A DNA stretch of 64,000 nt from JAJPHW01 sp963771505 (lineage in GTDB: Bacteria > Acidobacteriota > Terriglobia > Terriglobales > Acidobacteriaceae), in assembly GCA_963771505.1 (NCBI GenBank), contig CAVYTO010000001.1:186001-250000 (forward strand), given 5' to 3'. Made by a program: the position numbers and the translations under genes. The notes beneath the pieces were generated by a model, which was given only the letters and a program-made list of their open reading frames with translations, searched no databases and was not told the DNA's origin. This document shows positions 31,870-41,374 of this stretch, piece by piece. Every line of letters starts with the position of its first letter. Position 1 is the stretch's first letter.

Positions 31870-34260
31870 ATGCGATGGGCCATCAAAAGGCGCGGGGCGC
31901 TAGCGCTGATATCCATCGCGATTCCGGCGCTCTGCGCGGGCCAGCTTCAACCTAGTGGGTCATCCGATAATTCAGCGGCACCGTTCATCACGTTACACAT
32001 CCCCCATCTCAATCATCCGCCTGCGTTGAAAGATTTTCTAACCATGGAACCGTCGGCCGCATTCGCGGGCAAAATGCTGAAAGTCGAGGGATTCAAACAG
32101 CGCGACCCAACCGACGGCGCTCCGGTTTCGCAGAAAACCGAAGTGTATTTCGGATACACCGACAAGAATTTGTACGTGGTTTGCGTGTGCTCAGACTCAG
32201 AACCGGGCAAAATGCGGGCGCACTTGTCCCGTCGCGAACTCATCAACGGCGACGATCAGTTCGGATTCGTGCTCGACACCTTCCACGACAAGAAGCACGG
32301 CGTGTTTTTCTATCTAAATCCGTATGGAGTCCAGCAAGACGGAATCTGGACAGACAATCAAGATCCCGACTATTCATTCGATATGTTGTGGAACTCGGAC
32401 GCCAAAGTCACCGACAAGGGCTTCGTGGCGTGGTTCGAGATACCTTTCAAATCGCTTCGGTTTCCTGGAACTCCGCAGCAAACGTGGGGGTTGTTCCTGG
32501 AGCGCGACCTGCCCCGCAATAACGAGTCTTCGTTCTACCCTCGAATTACCAGCAACGCGCAAGGCTTCCTGAGTCAAGAGACCGATCTTGACGGCCTGGA
32601 GAAAATTTCGCCAAGCCGCAACTTCCAACTCATTCCTTATGCATCCTTCAAATCTTTCCGGTCGCTGGATGACCGCGATCCGAACAAAGCATCTTTTCAA
32701 GACATCCATGCACAGGGCCGCATAGGACTTGACGCTAAAGCTATCGTGCACGACGCGTTGGTGTTGGACGCGACCATCAATCCTGACTTCGCCCAAGTGG
32801 AGTCTGACGATCCGCAGGTAACAGTTAATCAGCGCTTTGAAGTTTTTTTTCCGGAGAAGCGTCCGTTTTTTCAGGAAAACGCGGCGTACTTCGATTCTCC
32901 GATGCAACTCGTGTTTACGCGTCGGATCGCCGATCCGGAATACGGGGTTCGGGCAACCGGGAAACTGGGCCCTTGGGCTTTGGGATGGTTATTTGCCGAC
33001 GACAAGCGCCCCGGCGACAGTGTGCCTTCCTATGACGGACTTACAGGGCGCAAAGCGTATTACGGAATTCTGAGGGTTAACCACGATATCGGCAAAGAGT
33101 CGACATTTGGTTTTATCTATACCGATCGCGAACTGCACACCAGTCCCGGCACAATCTGCATCACGAATGCGTGCATCGTGGGTTCGAACCGGGTTGCTGG
33201 TTTCGACACCAAGATCAAGTTCAACGCTAAGTGGTCGCTGACCGCGCAGGCCGTCATCAGCCATACAAAGTTCAATGATGGAACTCACATCGGCGGACCT
33301 GCATACCAATATTTCGCAGAGCGCAGCTCAACCAAGCTTGAATTCAACAGCATGTATCAAGACACCGCAGCCGGGTTCGAAACGGATACGGGATTTTTTC
33401 GTCGGCCGGATGTTCGCCGCTTTAGTAACTTCGCCCTGTACCGATTCAGGCGCGAAGGGAAAACGCTGCAATGGCACGGCCCCAGCCTGTTTACCATCAA
33501 CAACTGGGACCACAGTGGCACGCGATTGGAATATTTTGCGAATGCGAATTACCGCTGGATTCTGCAGCGGCAAAGCGATTTTGGCGTCTACAGCAATCTT
33601 GGGCATGAACGCCTTCGCCCCCTCGATTACAGCGCGTTGCCGTCCAACCGGGATTACACGCATTACCACGACGGACTTTTCTTCGATTTTGGCTACTTCA
33701 AACAGCTGGCGCTGAGCGGAGAGATGAATTTCGGCACCGACACGAACTACAATCCGCCGCTACTGCCGGGTTGCACCGCCGGTCCGGCAAACTGCATTGG
33801 GATACCAACCCTCGCCAAATCCGACTTTGCGCAAATCACCGCAACGGTCCGACCAACTACTCAGCTAACGATCGATAACGCCTACTTCTTGACGCGTTTG
33901 CGCGACAACATTACGGGTCGCTCAATCCTGAACAATCACATTATTCGTTCTAAGTGGAATTACCAATTTACTCGCGAGTTGTCGCTGCGATTGATTGGGC
34001 AATACACCGCGGTGTTGAGCACGCCCGAGCTGAGCACTCTTCAGCGGACCAAACAATTCAATGCGGACGTCCTGCTCACCTATTTGCTACATCCGGGGAC
34101 GGCGGTCTATGTGGGATACAACAGCGATCTGCAGAACTACGATCCACTGCTGCGTTTGGACCAGAGCGATCCGAATATGGGTCTCGTCCGGAACAACGGG
34201 CGGCTCATTAATGATGGCCGGCAATTGTTCGTCAAAATCTCATATTTGTTTCGTTACTGA
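31870..34260 (+). CDS. Secreted DUF5916 protein with CBM9-like N-terminal domain
   Basis: A 796-residue protein with a signal peptide (ALALISIAIPALCAGQLQ). Residues about 60-210 resemble the family 9 carbohydrate-binding fold found in this group (TEVYFGYTDKNLYVVCVCSD, DDQFGFVLDTFHDKKHGVFF, WFEIPFKSLRF). The remainder is the DUF5916 beta-barrel-like domain with the family's signature FEVFFPEKRPFFQENAAYFD and many alternating-hydrophobic strands to a terminal aromatic SYLFRY, suggesting outer-membrane insertion. The function of the family is not established. The ATG at 31870 with GAGGAAA upstream gives the signal peptide; an upstream open frame overlaps ispD. Its last 29 bases overlap the convergent PIN-TRAM gene. 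Confidence 0.82.
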   Translation: MRWAIKRRGALALISIAIPALCAGQLQPSGSSDNSAAPFITLHIPHLNHPPALKDFLTMEPSAAFAGKMLKVEGFKQRDPTDGAPVSQKTEVYFGYTDKNLYVVCVCSDSEPGKMRAHLSRRELINGDDQFGFVLDTFHDKKHGVFFYLNPYGVQQDGIWTDNQDPDYSFDMLWNSDAKVTDKGFVAWFEIPFKSLRFPGTPQQTWGLFLERDLPRNNESSFYPRITSNAQGFLSQETDLDGLEKISPSRNFQLIPYASFKSFRSLDDRDPNKASFQDIHAQGRIGLDAKAIVHDALVLDATINPDFAQVESDDPQVTVNQRFEVFFPEKRPFFQENAAYFDSPMQLVFTRRIADPEYGVRATGKLGPWALGWLFADDKRPGDSVPSYDGLTGRKAYYGILRVNHDIGKESTFGFIYTDRELHTSPGTICITNACIVGSNRVAGFDTKIKFNAKWSLTAQAVISHTKFNDGTHIGGPAYQYFAERSSTKLEFNSMYQDTAAGFETDTGFFRRPDVRRFSNFALYRFRREGKTLQWHGPSLFTINNWDHSGTRLEYFANANYRWILQRQSDFGVYSNLGHERLRPLDYSALPSNRDYTHYHDGLFFDFGYFKQLALSGEMNFGTDTNYNPPLLPGCTAGPANCIGIPTLAKSDFAQITATVRPTTQLTIDNAYFLTRLRDNITGRSILNNHIIRSKWNYQFTRELSLRLIGQYTAVLSTPELSTLQRTKQFNADVLLTYLLHPGTAVYVGYNSDLQNYDPLLRLDQSDPNMGLVRNNGRLINDGRQLFVKISYLFRY

Positions 34261-35419
34261 TCGGCTTTTCGTCGGGCTGCTCGGCCAGGATCGTGGGGAC
34301 TTTTTTGGGTTCGACGACTGGCCCGTTGCTACCACTGCCATTGCTAAGCGGGCCATTGTTATTCAGGGCGCGCGAATCGCTGCGGCCCTCGCTGCTGCGG
34401 CTTTCGCTGTTTCGGCCGTCATTGCGATATCCGCTGCGCTCATCCCACTTGCCGAAGATCATTTTTCCGGCGGTGGTCTGCAAAACCGACGTGACGGATA
34501 CATCGATGGTCTTGCCAATCACTTTGCGGGCGTTGTCGACCACCACCATCGTTCCGTCATCGAGATAGGCCACACCCTGGTTGTATTCTTTCCCTTCCTT
34601 CAGGATGAATACTTTCATCACTTCGCCGGGAAGCACGATCGGCTTGAGCGAGTTGGCAAGTTCGTTGATATTCAGCACGTCCACGCCGCGAAGCTGCGCG
34701 ACTTTGTTCAAATTGAAATCGTTGGTGATGATTTTGCCCTCGTAACGTTTGGCGAGTTCGATCAGCTTGAGGTCGACTTCGCGGACGCTGGGGAAATCGT
34801 CTTCCACAATCTGAATATTGATGTTGGCCATTTTTTGCAGGCGCTGTAGAACGTCCAAACCACGGCGACCACGATTGCGCTTGAGGGAATCGGCGGAATC
34901 GGCTACCAACTGCAACTCCCGCAACATGAATTGCGGGGTGACGATGGTGCCGTCGAGGAAGCCGGTTTCGGCAATGTCGGCGATGCGGCCGTCGATGATG
35001 ACGCTGGTGTCGAGAATCTTGTAGCACTTCTCGGAGGCTTTTTCGCCACCGAACAATCCGCCCAAGGCAGCCAGGTTTAGCAGCTCGCCTTTGTTCGATC
35101 CGACAGCCGCGCCCAGGTAGGCCATCAACAGCATGGCGGCAATTTGCATGAAGCTTTGTGTCGGACCGGGAGCCAGGCTGTTACGGATCACCAGCGCAAA
35201 AAGGTATCCGGTGAAGACGCCTATGACGCAGCCGACCGCCGCACCGATGAGCCGCTTCAAACTTACGCGGCGCAGGGCTGCTTCCAGGGAAACGATGATC
35301 GCTCCGAACACGACGCCGATCCCCGCATCCCAAACTGGCGGTAGGTCGAATGGCCGAAGCAGAAAGCAAACGACTGCAACAACAAGAACCAGAAGGGTCC
35401 TGACTATAAGTGCGCTCAT
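34232..35419 (-). CDS. Membrane protein with PIN and TRAM domains (YacL-like)
   Basis: A 395-residue protein. Four N-terminal membrane helices lie within about residues 1-115 (LIVRTLLVLVVAVVCFLL, AGIGVVFGAIIVSL, and so on). A PIN nuclease domain begins KILDTSVIIDGRIADIAETG and has the acidic residues of the active site (D in LDTS, E in MLRELQLV, D in ITNDFNLN). A TRAM RNA-binding domain follows (GKEYNQGVAYLDDGTMVVVD). A serine/asparagine/glycine-rich tail ends the protein. YacL-type proteins are conserved and probably act in RNA metabolism. The ATG at 35419 is preceded by GGAAGG. The tail (about residues 330-395) is unusually polar and repetitive (NSESRSSEGRSDSR). Confidence 0.88.
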   Translation of the reverse strand: MSALIVRTLLVLVVAVVCFLLRPFDLPPVWDAGIGVVFGAIIVSLEAALRRVSLKRLIGAAVGCVIGVFTGYLFALVIRNSLAPGPTQSFMQIAAMLLMAYLGAAVGSNKGELLNLAALGGLFGGEKASEKCYKILDTSVIIDGRIADIAETGFLDGTIVTPQFMLRELQLVADSADSLKRNRGRRGLDVLQRLQKMANINIQIVEDDFPSVREVDLKLIELAKRYEGKIITNDFNLNKVAQLRGVDVLNINELANSLKPIVLPGEVMKVFILKEGKEYNQGVAYLDDGTMVVVDNARKVIGKTIDVSVTSVLQTTAGKMIFGKWDERSGYRNDGRNSESRSSEGRSDSRALNNNGPLSNGSGSNGPVVEPKKVPTILAEQPDEKPISNETNMRF

Positions 35420-35685
35420 GAATTTACCTTCCCGGGACTCGAGCCAGACCTGGCTTCGCGCCCGTCTTCGCCGCCCGGATTCAAAGCGGCCCTGGTTAAA
35501 ATCCGGAGCTGATGAATTAGCTATGAAAAGGTGCGCCCCGGCCCGTCTTGAAAAGCCGACGGGAAGAATCCGCGTAATAATAGCAAGGAGTATATACCTG
35601 CGCACCTTAAAACCAGCCTCGGACGGGCGATCTTGGGGGAAAGTGCTAGAGATTCGAGCGCTTACAGGCTGGTAAACTACCGAGG

Positions 35686-36648
35686 ATGAAAGCGTTAGTC
35701 ATTTCGCGTCTGGGCGGTCCGGAAGTTCTGGAAGTGCGGGAAATGCCCGATCCAGCGGCGGTCCCGGGCAAAGAAACGGTTCTCGGCGAAGCTTTTGGTT
35801 TGAACTTCGCGGATACGATGACAGCTCAGGGCGGCTATCCAGGAACCCCGCCGCCGCCGCTGATTGCCGGCCGCGAATTCTGCGGCACCCGACAAAGCGA
35901 TGGGATGCGCATGATGGGTTACGCGCAATGGGCTGCTTTCGCGGGAAGAATTCTGGCTGAACCGAAACTGTTGTGGCCCGTTCCCGAAGGCTGGAGCGCG
36001 GAACAAGGCGCTGCCTTCCCTGTCAATTACTTCACGGCATTTCTGGCTTATTGGAAGGCAGGGCTGGCGCAACCCGCTCAAGCCGGATCGCGTCCGCGAG
36101 TTCTCATTCATGCAGCGGCCGGCGGCGTTGGGACGGCCGCTATCCAAATCGGCAAACTGCTGGGCATCGAGATGTATGGGACGTCGTCGTCCGAAGAGAA
36201 GCTGGCCAAGGTGAAAGAGCTCGGCCTTGAGCATGGAATCAACTACAAGAAACAAGATTACGAGGAAGCAGTTAAGGATTTGACGAACGGGCAAGGCGTG
36301 AACGCGGTATTCGAGATGCTCGGCGGAGAACACGTCGCTAAAAGCGTCCGCTGCGTGCGAGATTTTGGGCGAGTCATCGTTTACGGTTCGGCCACCGGAC
36401 AAAAGCCCGAGCTGGACACCCGCATCCTTTATGCAAAGGGCGCCAGCGTTCATGGCTTGTGGTTGACCTATCTTTCGGGAAACCGCGACGTGATGGCGAT
36501 GGCATGGAAGCAGCTATCCGAGTGGACGGCCCAAGGCCACCTTCGTCCGGTCATTGGACAGGTATTCCCGCTCGAGCGGGCTGCCGAGGCTTACAAACTT
36601 TTGATGGAGGGTAAGAATGTTGGGAAACTTGTGCTGACAATGCGTTAG
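35686..36648 (+). CDS. Zinc-free quinone oxidoreductase-like MDR protein
   Basis: A 320-residue protein. It has the GroES-like N-terminal domain (KALVISRLGGPEVLEVREMP, FGLNFADTMTAQGGYPGTPP) and the Rossmann domain with LIHAAAGGVGTAAIQIGKLL. The cysteine and glutamate ligands of zinc dehydrogenases are absent, as in QOR/zeta-crystallin. Such enzymes reduce quinones or enones with NADPH. The substrate is undetermined. The start has GGTAAACTACCGAGG upstream, where GAGG could serve as ribosome binding site. It is divergent from the PIN-TRAM gene, with about 265 bases in between. Confidence 0.85.
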   Translation: MKALVISRLGGPEVLEVREMPDPAAVPGKETVLGEAFGLNFADTMTAQGGYPGTPPPPLIAGREFCGTRQSDGMRMMGYAQWAAFAGRILAEPKLLWPVPEGWSAEQGAAFPVNYFTAFLAYWKAGLAQPAQAGSRPRVLIHAAAGGVGTAAIQIGKLLGIEMYGTSSSEEKLAKVKELGLEHGINYKKQDYEEAVKDLTNGQGVNAVFEMLGGEHVAKSVRCVRDFGRVIVYGSATGQKPELDTRILYAKGASVHGLWLTYLSGNRDVMAMAWKQLSEWTAQGHLRPVIGQVFPLERAAEAYKLLMEGKNVGKLVLTMR

Positions 36649-36692
36649 GAGTTATTTTGAATTCTCGCTACTTCTCAGATACACTCCGCCGC

Positions 36693-37443
36693 ATGCGGTA
36701 TTTTTTGTTGTTGACTCTTACCGTTGGGTCGATATCCGCGGCCTTAGCGCAGTCAACCGCGTATACATCCACGCCTAGCCCGGCAGTCTTCGAGCCGGTC
36801 ACGGCATCCGTCGCTCTCGCCACACCGCCTCCGAATGACCCCGCAGACATTCTAAGTTTGGCCGAAAAGATGAACGGCCTCGAAGTTCCCTCGGCTAGAC
36901 CGTGGCACGTAAAATTTACGTGGGAGCAATTCGATGAAGACGGAGATAATGTGCACCGCGGAACGCTCGAAGAGTTCTATGCTGATGCCAAAAAATATCG
37001 TCTCATCTATACCGGGGACACGCTGAACCAAACGGAGATTGCTACCGCCTCGGGTCTCTATCGAAGTGGCGACCAACGCTGGCCGGATGCGACCGAACTG
37101 CAAATTGGGAATGAAGCAATTCGGCCATTCCACCTCGCGCTCAAGGGCGTGCCCGACACACGGCTCGACAGAATCGACTACTCAGTGGGCGCCTCGAAGA
37201 TGGCTTGCGTCATTTTTCGATGGCCGGCGGGCCGCGTGATTGCCGATGACTGGGCAAGTGAACGTAAAATTTGTCGTAGCGAAAGACGGGCATGTAATTC
37301 AGGCAGAAGCTTCAGACGGGCCAAAGGAGCTGCGGAAACCTGCGGAAGAAGCTATGCGCAGGTACAAGTTCCGCCCGTTCTTGGTTATGGATCAACCAGT
37401 GGAGGTCGAGAGCACGATGAATTTTGAGGTGCGGCTGAGGTAG
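36693..37443 (+). pseudogene. TonB-family (energy-transducer-like) secreted protein, truncated by internal deletion and frameshift
   Basis: The first frame (ATG 36693) encodes a signal peptide (MRYFLLLTLTVGSISAALAQ) and an acidobacterial N-terminal domain with WHVKFTWEQFDEDGDNVHRG, KYRLIYTGDTLNQTE and GLYRSGDQRWP. It loses homology near 37230 after CVIFRWPAGRVIADDW. A TonB C-terminal domain continues in another frame: GQVNVKFVVAKDGHVIQAEA, then RRYKFRPFLVMDQPVEVEST to TAG at 37443. In the intact family more than 100 residues, including a YPPxAKxARVxG stretch, lie between the two. A deletion therefore joined the halves out of frame. TonB domains bind outer-membrane receptors, so this copy is probably inactive. 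Confidence 0.7.
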
Positions 37444-37456
37444 CTTGGCTGCTTGG

Positions 37457-37741
37457 CTATCCCTCGACCTTCACGCCCCGCCAGAAAGCAACATAGCCCT
37501 TGATCTCTTTCGCCTCGCGCTTCGGCTCGGGATAATACCAAGCGGCATCCAGATTGTTTTTTCCGTTCACCGTCACGGTGTAATAGCTGGCTGTGCCCTT
37601 CCATGGGCAGATCGTATGGGTTGCGCTGGGGCTAAAGTGTTCTTTCTTGATCGCATCCGGCGGGAAATATTGGTTGCCTTCGATTTCGATGGTCTTGTCT
37701 GACTCTGCGAGTACCGCGCCTTCCCACATTGCTTTTGCCAT
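37457..37741 (-). CDS. DUF427 (nucleotidyltransferase-like) small protein
   Basis: A 94-residue protein of the DUF427 family, recognisable by AKAMWEGAVLAESDKTIEIE, GNQYFPPDAI, CPWKGTASYYTVTVNG and AAWYYPEPK. The fold is a small beta-barrel and the biochemical role is not settled. The ATG at 37741 gives the usual N-terminus; an ATG five codons earlier is possible. It lies 36 bases downstream of the HIT gene on the same strand, so the two may be cotranscribed. It ends 13 bases from the stop of the broken TonB gene. Confidence 0.85.
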   Translation of the reverse strand: MAKAMWEGAVLAESDKTIEIEGNQYFPPDAIKKEHFSPSATHTICPWKGTASYYTVTVNGKNNLDAAWYYPEPKREAKEIKGYVAFWRGVKVEG

Positions 37742-37777
37742 ACTGAATCGTAGCATCAGGGCGACAGACGGAATCGC

Positions 37778-38257
37778 TTATCCGGCAAGAGCGGTTTTTA
37801 TGCGCTCCCATGTCATGTCGAGCGATTCCGGCAGTACTCTGGTTTCGCCGACAACAGTCATAAAGTTCGAGTCCGCCATCCAACGCGGCAGGGCGTGCAT
37901 GTGGATGTGACCCGCAACTCCTGCTCCCGCGGCCTTGCCGATGTTCATGCCGAGGTTGACGCCGTCGGGTTTGTAAAGCGAGCGCAGCGTGTCTTCCACC
38001 TTTTGCGACAAGTCCATCATCTCGTGGGCGGCAGACTGTGGCAGTTTGCGGAGCTCGTCGAGATGCTCGTAAGGCACGATCATCGTGTGCCCCGGCGTGT
38101 AAGGAAAAGTGTTGAGAATGATGAAGCAGTGGTCACCACGGTGGACGATTCGGGCCTTCTGGTCGTCGAGCTTTTGCAGCTGGCAAAAAATACATCCAAT
38201 GCCGACAGCGGGGTCGGTGACGTAGGCATAGCGCCAAGGGGTCCAAAGATAATCCAT
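37778..38257 (-). CDS. HIT-family hydrolase (Ap4A phosphorylase/FHIT-like)
   Basis: A 159-residue protein. It starts DYLWTPWRYAYVTD, typical of bacterial HIT proteins annotated as ATP adenylyltransferases. A zinc-type CIFCQL motif is followed by ILNTFPYTPGHTMIVPYEHL and the catalytic triad HIHMHALPRW near residue 120, with the middle histidine as nucleophile. Family members cleave dinucleoside polyphosphates or nucleotide phosphoramidates. The ATG at 38257 is chosen because the conserved N-terminus begins there; an in-frame ATG at 38290 adds eleven unrelated residues. Confidence 0.9.
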   Translation of the reverse strand: MDYLWTPWRYAYVTDPAVGIGCIFCQLQKLDDQKARIVHRGDHCFIILNTFPYTPGHTMIVPYEHLDELRKLPQSAAHEMMDLSQKVEDTLRSLYKPDGVNLGMNIGKAAGAGVAGHIHMHALPRWMADSNFMTVVGETRVLPESLDMTWERIKTALAG

Positions 38258-38379
38258 TTCGGGCAGACTAGCAGAACCGCACCGATCCACGAAACGCGGA
38301 CGCCCATCTTTGACGCTGCTAAAACCGCCCTGTTAGACTTGTAAGTTGCCATCGAGCATCGAATTTAGAAGGGAAGTTT

Positions 38380-39105
38380 GTGCGCACCGAAACCCGACGT
38401 CAGCTAAAAGAAGACCGCTTCAGCACCGCTACCATTCACGCCGCCGAGGCGACCGCCCACTGGTCGGTCGAGCATAAATCGAAGCTAATCACCGGGGCCG
38501 TCATTGCCGTCGTCGTGCTGGGTGCGATTGCAGGCATTTGGTACTACTTCAACCAGCAGGATTTGCAGGCCAGCGCGGAAATGACGCAGGCCGTCCGCAC
38601 CTTAAATACACCGGTTCGTCCGGCGGGGATGCCGGCGCAACCCGATCAACCTAGTTACGCCTCAAGTAAAGAGCGCGCCACCGAAGCCCACAAGCAGTTT
38701 CAAGGCGTGGTGGACAAATATCCGCACACCCGGTCGGCGGAATTCGCCCGATATTTTCTGGGAACCACGTCGGCTGATCTTGGCGACACCGCCGGAGCCG
38801 AAAACCAGCTAAAGTCTGTTGCTTCATCGCACAATGCGGACCTGGCGTCGCTTGCAAAGCTCGCTTTGGCGTCGGTATATCGTAGCGAGAACCGCAATCC
38901 CGATGCGATCGCGCTCTACAAGGGATTGGTCGACAAGCCGACAGGATCGGTTGGCAAACCCACCGCCCAGATGGAACTGGCAGACACTTACCAGGCGTCA
39001 AACCAGCCAGCCGAAGCCAAGCATATTTACGAGCAAATCCAGAAGGACAACCCTAAGAGCCAGATCGCGCAGCTTGCAGCTTCCAAACTTCAGGAAGTCA
39101 AGTAG
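38380..39105 (+). CDS. Membrane-anchored TPR protein (YfgM/tetratricopeptide-like)
   Basis: A 241-residue protein. A charged N-terminus (RRQLKEDRF) precedes a single membrane helix at about residues 36-58 (LITGAVIAVVVLGAIAGIWY), and then TPR-like helices (AHKQFQGVVDKYPHTRSAEF, AENQLKSVASSHN, AEAKHIYEQIQKDNPKSQIA). The layout is that of YfgM, an inner-membrane protein working with SecYEG and periplasmic chaperones. E. coli YfgM is followed by bamB, which is not seen here. The start is a GTG with GAAGGGAAG just upstream. Confidence 0.8.
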   Translation: MRTETRRQLKEDRFSTATIHAAEATAHWSVEHKSKLITGAVIAVVVLGAIAGIWYYFNQQDLQASAEMTQAVRTLNTPVRPAGMPAQPDQPSYASSKERATEAHKQFQGVVDKYPHTRSAEFARYFLGTTSADLGDTAGAENQLKSVASSHNADLASLAKLALASVYRSENRNPDAIALYKGLVDKPTGSVGKPTAQMELADTYQASNQPAEAKHIYEQIQKDNPKSQIAQLAASKLQEVK

Positions 39106-39396
39106 CTCCATTTGGGGGGTTACGCGAGCGACCCCATCCGGGCTATAATCGCGTCGGAATGTTTCCGATGCGTATCCAGAACCCTAATTCGCACTTGCCC
39201 GCGTGCTGGCTTCACTTTCTAGTGTGTCCGCGACGCCATTTGGCAGTGCTCCCTTCGCAAGTCCGTCCCAGCCTCTTCGGTAGCGACTAGTTAGATAAAT
39301 CTTTAGCGAATGATTTTAGCCAGGAATTCGTCCGCTTGCGGACGGGTTTCGGCCACCGACCACGACGCTCGCCCAACAGAAATTCAGGAGAACTCC

Positions 39397-40749
39397 ATGC
39401 CCACAATGACCAAGCCTGCCATCGGACCGAAGATTAACACCAAGCTGCCCGGCCCCAACGCCAAGCGCATCCTGGAAGGCGACGAGAAGTATGTTTCGCC
39501 GTCGTATACACGCTCGTATCCGCTGGTCGCCAAGAGCGGTCGCGGCATTGTCGTCACCGACGTGGACGGCAATGAGTTTTTCGATTTTTCCGCCGGTATC
39601 GCCGTCACTTCCACCGGACATTGCCACCCTGACGTGGTTGCCGCGCTGCAAAAGCAGGCGGGCGAATTGATCCACATGTCGGGCACGGATTTTTATTACG
39701 AGAGCATGATCACGATTTCGGAGCGCTTGTCGAAAATCGCTCCCATGCCCGGCCCACACAAATTCTATTTCGGCAATTCCGGCGCGGAAGCCGTTGAGGC
39801 CGCGCTGAAGCTTGCCCGCTATCACACCAAGCGCCAGCAGGTGATTGCATTTTTTGGCGCGTTTCACGGACGCACCATGGGCGCGCTTTCCCTCACCGGA
39901 TCGAAGCCGCAGCAGAAGCGGCGCTTCTCGCCCATGGTTCCCGGCGTGACGCATGTGCGTTATCCCGACGTCTATCGCGGCTGCTCAGGCGGACAACAAG
40001 ATGCTGACGCGTTCGCTCTCGGTTGCGCCCGCTTTATCGAGGACAAGCTCTTCAAGACGATCCTCGCTCCGGAAGAAGTCGCCGCGATTTTCGTGGAACC
40101 GATTCAAGGCGAAGGCGGATACGTCGTCGCTCCGACAATCTTCATGCAGGAACTTCGCCGCATCTGCGACAAGCACGGCATTCTTCTGGTCGCTGATGAA
40201 GTCCAAAGCGGCGCGGGCCGCACGGGCAAATGGTGGGCCATCGAGCACACCGGCGTTCACCCCGACATTGTCTGCATGGCGAAGGGCATCGCTTCCGGCA
40301 TGCCGCTCGGCATCATGATGAGCAAGGCCGAAATCATGGACTGGGTGCCGGGTTCGCACGCATCCACGTTCGGCGGCAATCCGTTGTGCATCGCCGCGTC
40401 GCTCGCTACGTTCGACGTGATCGAGCGCCAGGGTTTGCTCAAGAATTCCACCGAAGTTGGCAATCACATGATCAAGCGCATGGGCGATTGGCCCAAGAAG
40501 CACAAGCATGTCGGCGACGTTCGCGGACGCGGGCTGATGATCGGCGTCGAGATGGTGAAAGACCAGGCGACGCGGGAATACGCCCCCGAAATGCGCGATC
40601 AGGTGGTTGAGAAGGCCTTCGAGAAAGGTGTGCTCTTCCTCGGCTGTGGACCGAGCACGGTCCGCATCGCGCCTCCATTGGTCGTCAGCAAAGAAGAAGC
40701 CGATGTCGCCATGGACGTGCTGGAAGAATCCATCGCCGCCGTCGCCTAA
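39397..40749 (+). CDS. Class III aminotransferase (4-aminobutyrate/acetylornithine type)
   Basis: A 450-residue PLP enzyme. Motifs run in order: DVDGNEFFDFSAGIAVTSTG, FYFGNSGAEAVEAALKLAR, FHGRTMGALSLTGSKP, the aspartate in LLVADEVQSGAGRTGKWW, and the PLP-binding lysine in CMAKGIASGMPLG. The C-terminal part ends VRIAPPLVVSKEEADVAMDV. The sequence matches the acetylornithine/GABA aminotransferase group, probably GABA- or omega-amino acid-specific in view of its length. The ATG at 39397 has AGGAG six bases upstream; a longer frame begins at 39310. A terminator follows at 40836. Confidence 0.88.
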   Translation: MPTMTKPAIGPKINTKLPGPNAKRILEGDEKYVSPSYTRSYPLVAKSGRGIVVTDVDGNEFFDFSAGIAVTSTGHCHPDVVAALQKQAGELIHMSGTDFYYESMITISERLSKIAPMPGPHKFYFGNSGAEAVEAALKLARYHTKRQQVIAFFGAFHGRTMGALSLTGSKPQQKRRFSPMVPGVTHVRYPDVYRGCSGGQQDADAFALGCARFIEDKLFKTILAPEEVAAIFVEPIQGEGGYVVAPTIFMQELRRICDKHGILLVADEVQSGAGRTGKWWAIEHTGVHPDIVCMAKGIASGMPLGIMMSKAEIMDWVPGSHASTFGGNPLCIAASLATFDVIERQGLLKNSTEVGNHMIKRMGDWPKKHKHVGDVRGRGLMIGVEMVKDQATREYAPEMRDQVVEKAFEKGVLFLGCGPSTVRIAPPLVVSKEEADVAMDVLEESIAAVA

Positions 40750-40835
40750 ACCGCTCGCTGAAAAACTTGTCATCTCGAGTGAAGCCGCAGCGCAAGCGAC
40801 GGCGCATCGAGAGAACTTGAGTTCTTCCTGAGGAA

Positions 40836-40873
40836 CCCACCTTGCCGGTTGTTCACGGCAGGGTGGGAATTTT
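40836..40873 (+). terminator. Terminator between the aminotransferase and MOSC genes
   Basis: CCCACCTTGCCG (40836-40847) pairs with CGGCAGGGTGGG (40856-40867) with one G-T wobble, and is followed by AATTTTT. It ends 15 bases before the MOSC start, so it separates the two transcripts or attenuates read-through. Confidence 0.75.
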
Positions 40874-40888
40874 TCGTAGGAGACTCGT

Positions 40889-41374
40889 GTGGAATACGAG
40901 GCACACAACATGTGGAACGGAACCGGATCGCTCGAAGCCATCTACGTCAGCAACAAAGCCAGCGCCCCCACCCACTCGGTCGAGCGCGCAAAAGCAATTC
41001 CCGGCACCGGACTCGAAGGCGACCGCTACGCCATCAAGCTTGGCACCTTCTACAAACCCATGCCCGATTACGAACTCACGCTGATTGAAGCCGAAGCCAT
41101 TGAAGCGATGAAGCTGGAGTACAAGATCGACCTCGATCCGGCCGATGCGCGCCGCAACCTGGTTACGCGAGGCGTGCCGTTAAACCATCTTGTAGGACAG
41201 GAATTTCACGTAGGAGAAGTGAAAGTCCGCGGCATCCGGCTATGCGAACCGTGCAGTCATCTGCAAAAGCTGACACAGCTTTCCGTAATCAAAGGCCTGC
41301 GCCACCGCGGCGGCCTGCGCGCGCAAATACTCACCGAAGGCACGATTCATGCGGGCGACGCGGTGCGATCCTAG
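40889..41374 (+). CDS. MOSC-domain protein
   Basis: A 161-residue protein. It has the MOSC fold features: GSLEAIYVSNKASAP, GTGLEGDRYAIKLGTF, LTLIEAEAIEAM, ARRNLVTRGVPLNHLVGQEF, and the conserved cysteine in GIRLCEPCSHLQKL. MOSC domains handle sulphur bound to PLP or molybdenum cofactor (MoCo sulphurase C-terminus, YiiM type). Stand-alone MOSC proteins reduce or transfer sulphur. The GTG at 40889 with AGGAG nearby is the chosen start; ATG at 40910 is an alternative. Its last 4 bases overlap the stop of the convergent tetR gene. Confidence 0.88.
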   Translation: MEYEAHNMWNGTGSLEAIYVSNKASAPTHSVERAKAIPGTGLEGDRYAIKLGTFYKPMPDYELTLIEAEAIEAMKLEYKIDLDPADARRNLVTRGVPLNHLVGQEFHVGEVKVRGIRLCEPCSHLQKLTQLSVIKGLRHRGGLRAQILTEGTIHAGDAVRS

